From Thermoanaerobacterium sp. (GTDB lineage Bacteria > Bacillota > Thermoanaerobacteria > Thermoanaerobacterales > Thermoanaerobacteraceae), in NCBI GenBank assembly GCA_029960905.1, contig JASBVU010000012.1, positions 1-13,524 on the forward strand: 13,524 nucleotides of DNA. The letters are read 5' to 3'. The notes below the pieces were generated by a model. It worked only from the letters and a program-made list of their open reading frames with translations, did no database searches and was not told where the DNA came from. A program made the translations under genes and the position numbers. This document shows positions 12,629 through 13,524 of this stretch, piece after piece (position 1 is the first letter of the stretch; the number at the start of each line of letters is the position of its first letter).

Positions 12629-13524
12629 ATTTTGCATCATACCAGTTTTCTCCTTGCCCTATATCCACAACCAAAGGAACTTTTAACTTTATGACATTTT
12701 CCATTATTGATTTTAAAAGTTCCTTAACTATTTCAACTTCATCAGGGTACGTATCAATTATAAGCTCATCGTGAACCTGAAGGATAAGTCGTGATCTTAA
12801 TCCCCTTTCCTTTAATTCATTGTGCACTTTAACCATCGACATTTTTATGATGTCTGCAGCGCTGCCTTGAATAGGCGTATTCATCGCCATTCTCTCGCCA
12901 AAAGATCTTTGGTTGAAATTTTTTGAATTAATTTCCGGTATGTATCTTCTCCTATTCAAAATTGTCGTAACATACCCATTTTCCTTTGCAAATTTTACTA
13001 TTGAGTCAATGTAATTTTTGACACCTCTGTACCTGTCAAAATAATTGTCTATGTATTCTTTCGCTTCCTTTCGTGAAATCTTTAAGTCTTTAGATAAGCC
13101 ATAATCGCTTATTCCATATACAATTCCAAAATTGACGGCTTTCGCCCGTCTTCTCATTTCACTTGTCACTTCTTCTTTCGAAACCTTAAAAACTTCCGAC
13201 GCCGTCCTTAAATGTATATCTTCATTGTTTAAAAATGACTCAATTAGCCTTTCATCCTCAGACAAGTGTGCAAGAACCCGAAGCTCAATCTGAGAATAGT
13301 CGGCAGATATTATACATCCACCTTTATAGCTTGATACAAATGCTTTTCTTATCCTCCTGCCAAACTCATCCCTTACAGGTATGTTCTGCAAATTTGGCTC
13401 TGTTGAGCTAATTCTCCCTGTAGCAGCAACAGTTTGTTTGAACGTAGAATGAACCCTGTTATTTTCATCAATGATAGGAATGAAGCCATCTATATACGTA
13501 GATTTAAGTTTCATAAGCTGTCTG
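12627..13524 (-). CDS. polA: DNA polymerase I, C-terminal polymerase domain (5' part beyond window)
   Basis: About 298 C-terminal residues are visible, covering palm, fingers and part of thumb of a family A DNA polymerase used in repair and Okazaki-fragment processing. Motif A is SADYSQIELR with the catalytic Asp. Motif B (O-helix) is RRRAKAVNFGIVYG, with Phe at the position that limits dideoxynucleotide use. Motif C is LQVHDELI with the second catalytic Asp. The AATGRISSTEPNLQNIPVR block that contacts the template is also present. The frame stays open to the end of the window through R-Q-L before the first visible Met, so the Met at 13514 is internal. Any 5'-3' exonuclease domain is out of view. 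It heads the visible part of the polA-coaE-slt-UPF0756-pncB operon. Confidence 0.96.
   Translation of the reverse strand, partial: RQLMKLKSTYIDGFIPIIDENNRVHSTFKQTVAATGRISSTEPNLQNIPVRDEFGRRIRKAFVSSYKGGCIISADYSQIELRVLAHLSEDERLIESFLNNEDIHLRTASEVFKVSKEEVTSEMRRRAKAVNFGIVYGISDYGLSKDLKISRKEAKEYIDNYFDRYRGVKNYIDSIVKFAKENGYVTTILNRRRYIPEINSKNFNQRSFGERMAMNTPIQGSAADIIKMSMVKVHNELKERGLRSRLILQVHDELIIDTYPDEVEIVKELLKSIMENVIKLKVPLVVDIGQGENWYDAK

Overview
The window looks like chromosomal DNA of a low-GC, spore-forming, anaerobic Firmicute, most likely Thermoanaerobacterium or a close relative in Thermoanaerobacterales. The reasons are the AT-rich base composition, strong AAGGAGG-type ribosome binding sites, frequent TTG and GTG starts, an [FeFe]-hydrogenase gene cluster, a c-di-AMP (ydaO) riboswitch, and the gene order polA-coaE-lytic transglycosylase-UPF0756-nicotinate phosphoribosyltransferase. 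The genus is inferred from recognition, not from a database search. Thirteen of the fifteen protein-coding genes lie on the minus strand. I see no insertion sequence, phage module or CRISPR array.

Region 1 (1-853, minus): the start of an electron-transfer hydrogenase operon. A NuoE/HydC-like [2Fe-2S] thioredoxin-fold subunit is followed by a stand-alone GHKL ATPase that runs off the window. A promoter with a Rex-like inverted repeat precedes them. Region 2 (1001-4921, minus): seven reading frames, tightly packed and often overlapping by 4 bp, that look like a redox or H2 signalling cassette. In transcription order they are a membrane-anchored SPOR-domain protein, a DRTGG-domain protein, an RsbW/SpoIIAB-like ATPase, a putative sensory [FeFe] hydrogenase, a second DRTGG protein and a PHP-family metal-dependent phosphoesterase. 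The hydrogenase is broken into two frames (2663-3325 and 2019-2666). The break falls between the second and third H-cluster motifs and looks like a single-base loss.

Region 3 (4922-5658): a divergent control region with two promoters that both fit the Bacillus sigma-H consensus as I recall it, plus an exact Spo0A box. It serves the hydrogenase cassette on one side and a lytic transglycosylase gene on the other. Region 4 (5657-8670): the ribosome-associated GTPase TypA/BipA, then a secreted SH3b-NlpC/P60 peptidoglycan hydrolase. The hydrolase leader carries a ydaO c-di-AMP riboswitch and a possible hairpin that would sequester its ribosome binding site.

Region 5 (8671-9867): an AEC-family permease on the plus strand, a bidirectional terminator, and a lone tRNA-Leu(GAG) with a fully consensus promoter. 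Region 6 (9866-13524, minus): an operon of polA (3' part only), coaE, a membrane-anchored lytic transglycosylase, a UPF0756 membrane protein and nicotinate phosphoribosyltransferase. This links DNA repair synthesis, CoA and NAD supply, and cell-wall turnover. Cell-wall enzymes recur through the window: two lytic transglycosylases, one NlpC/P60 enzyme and one SPOR protein.
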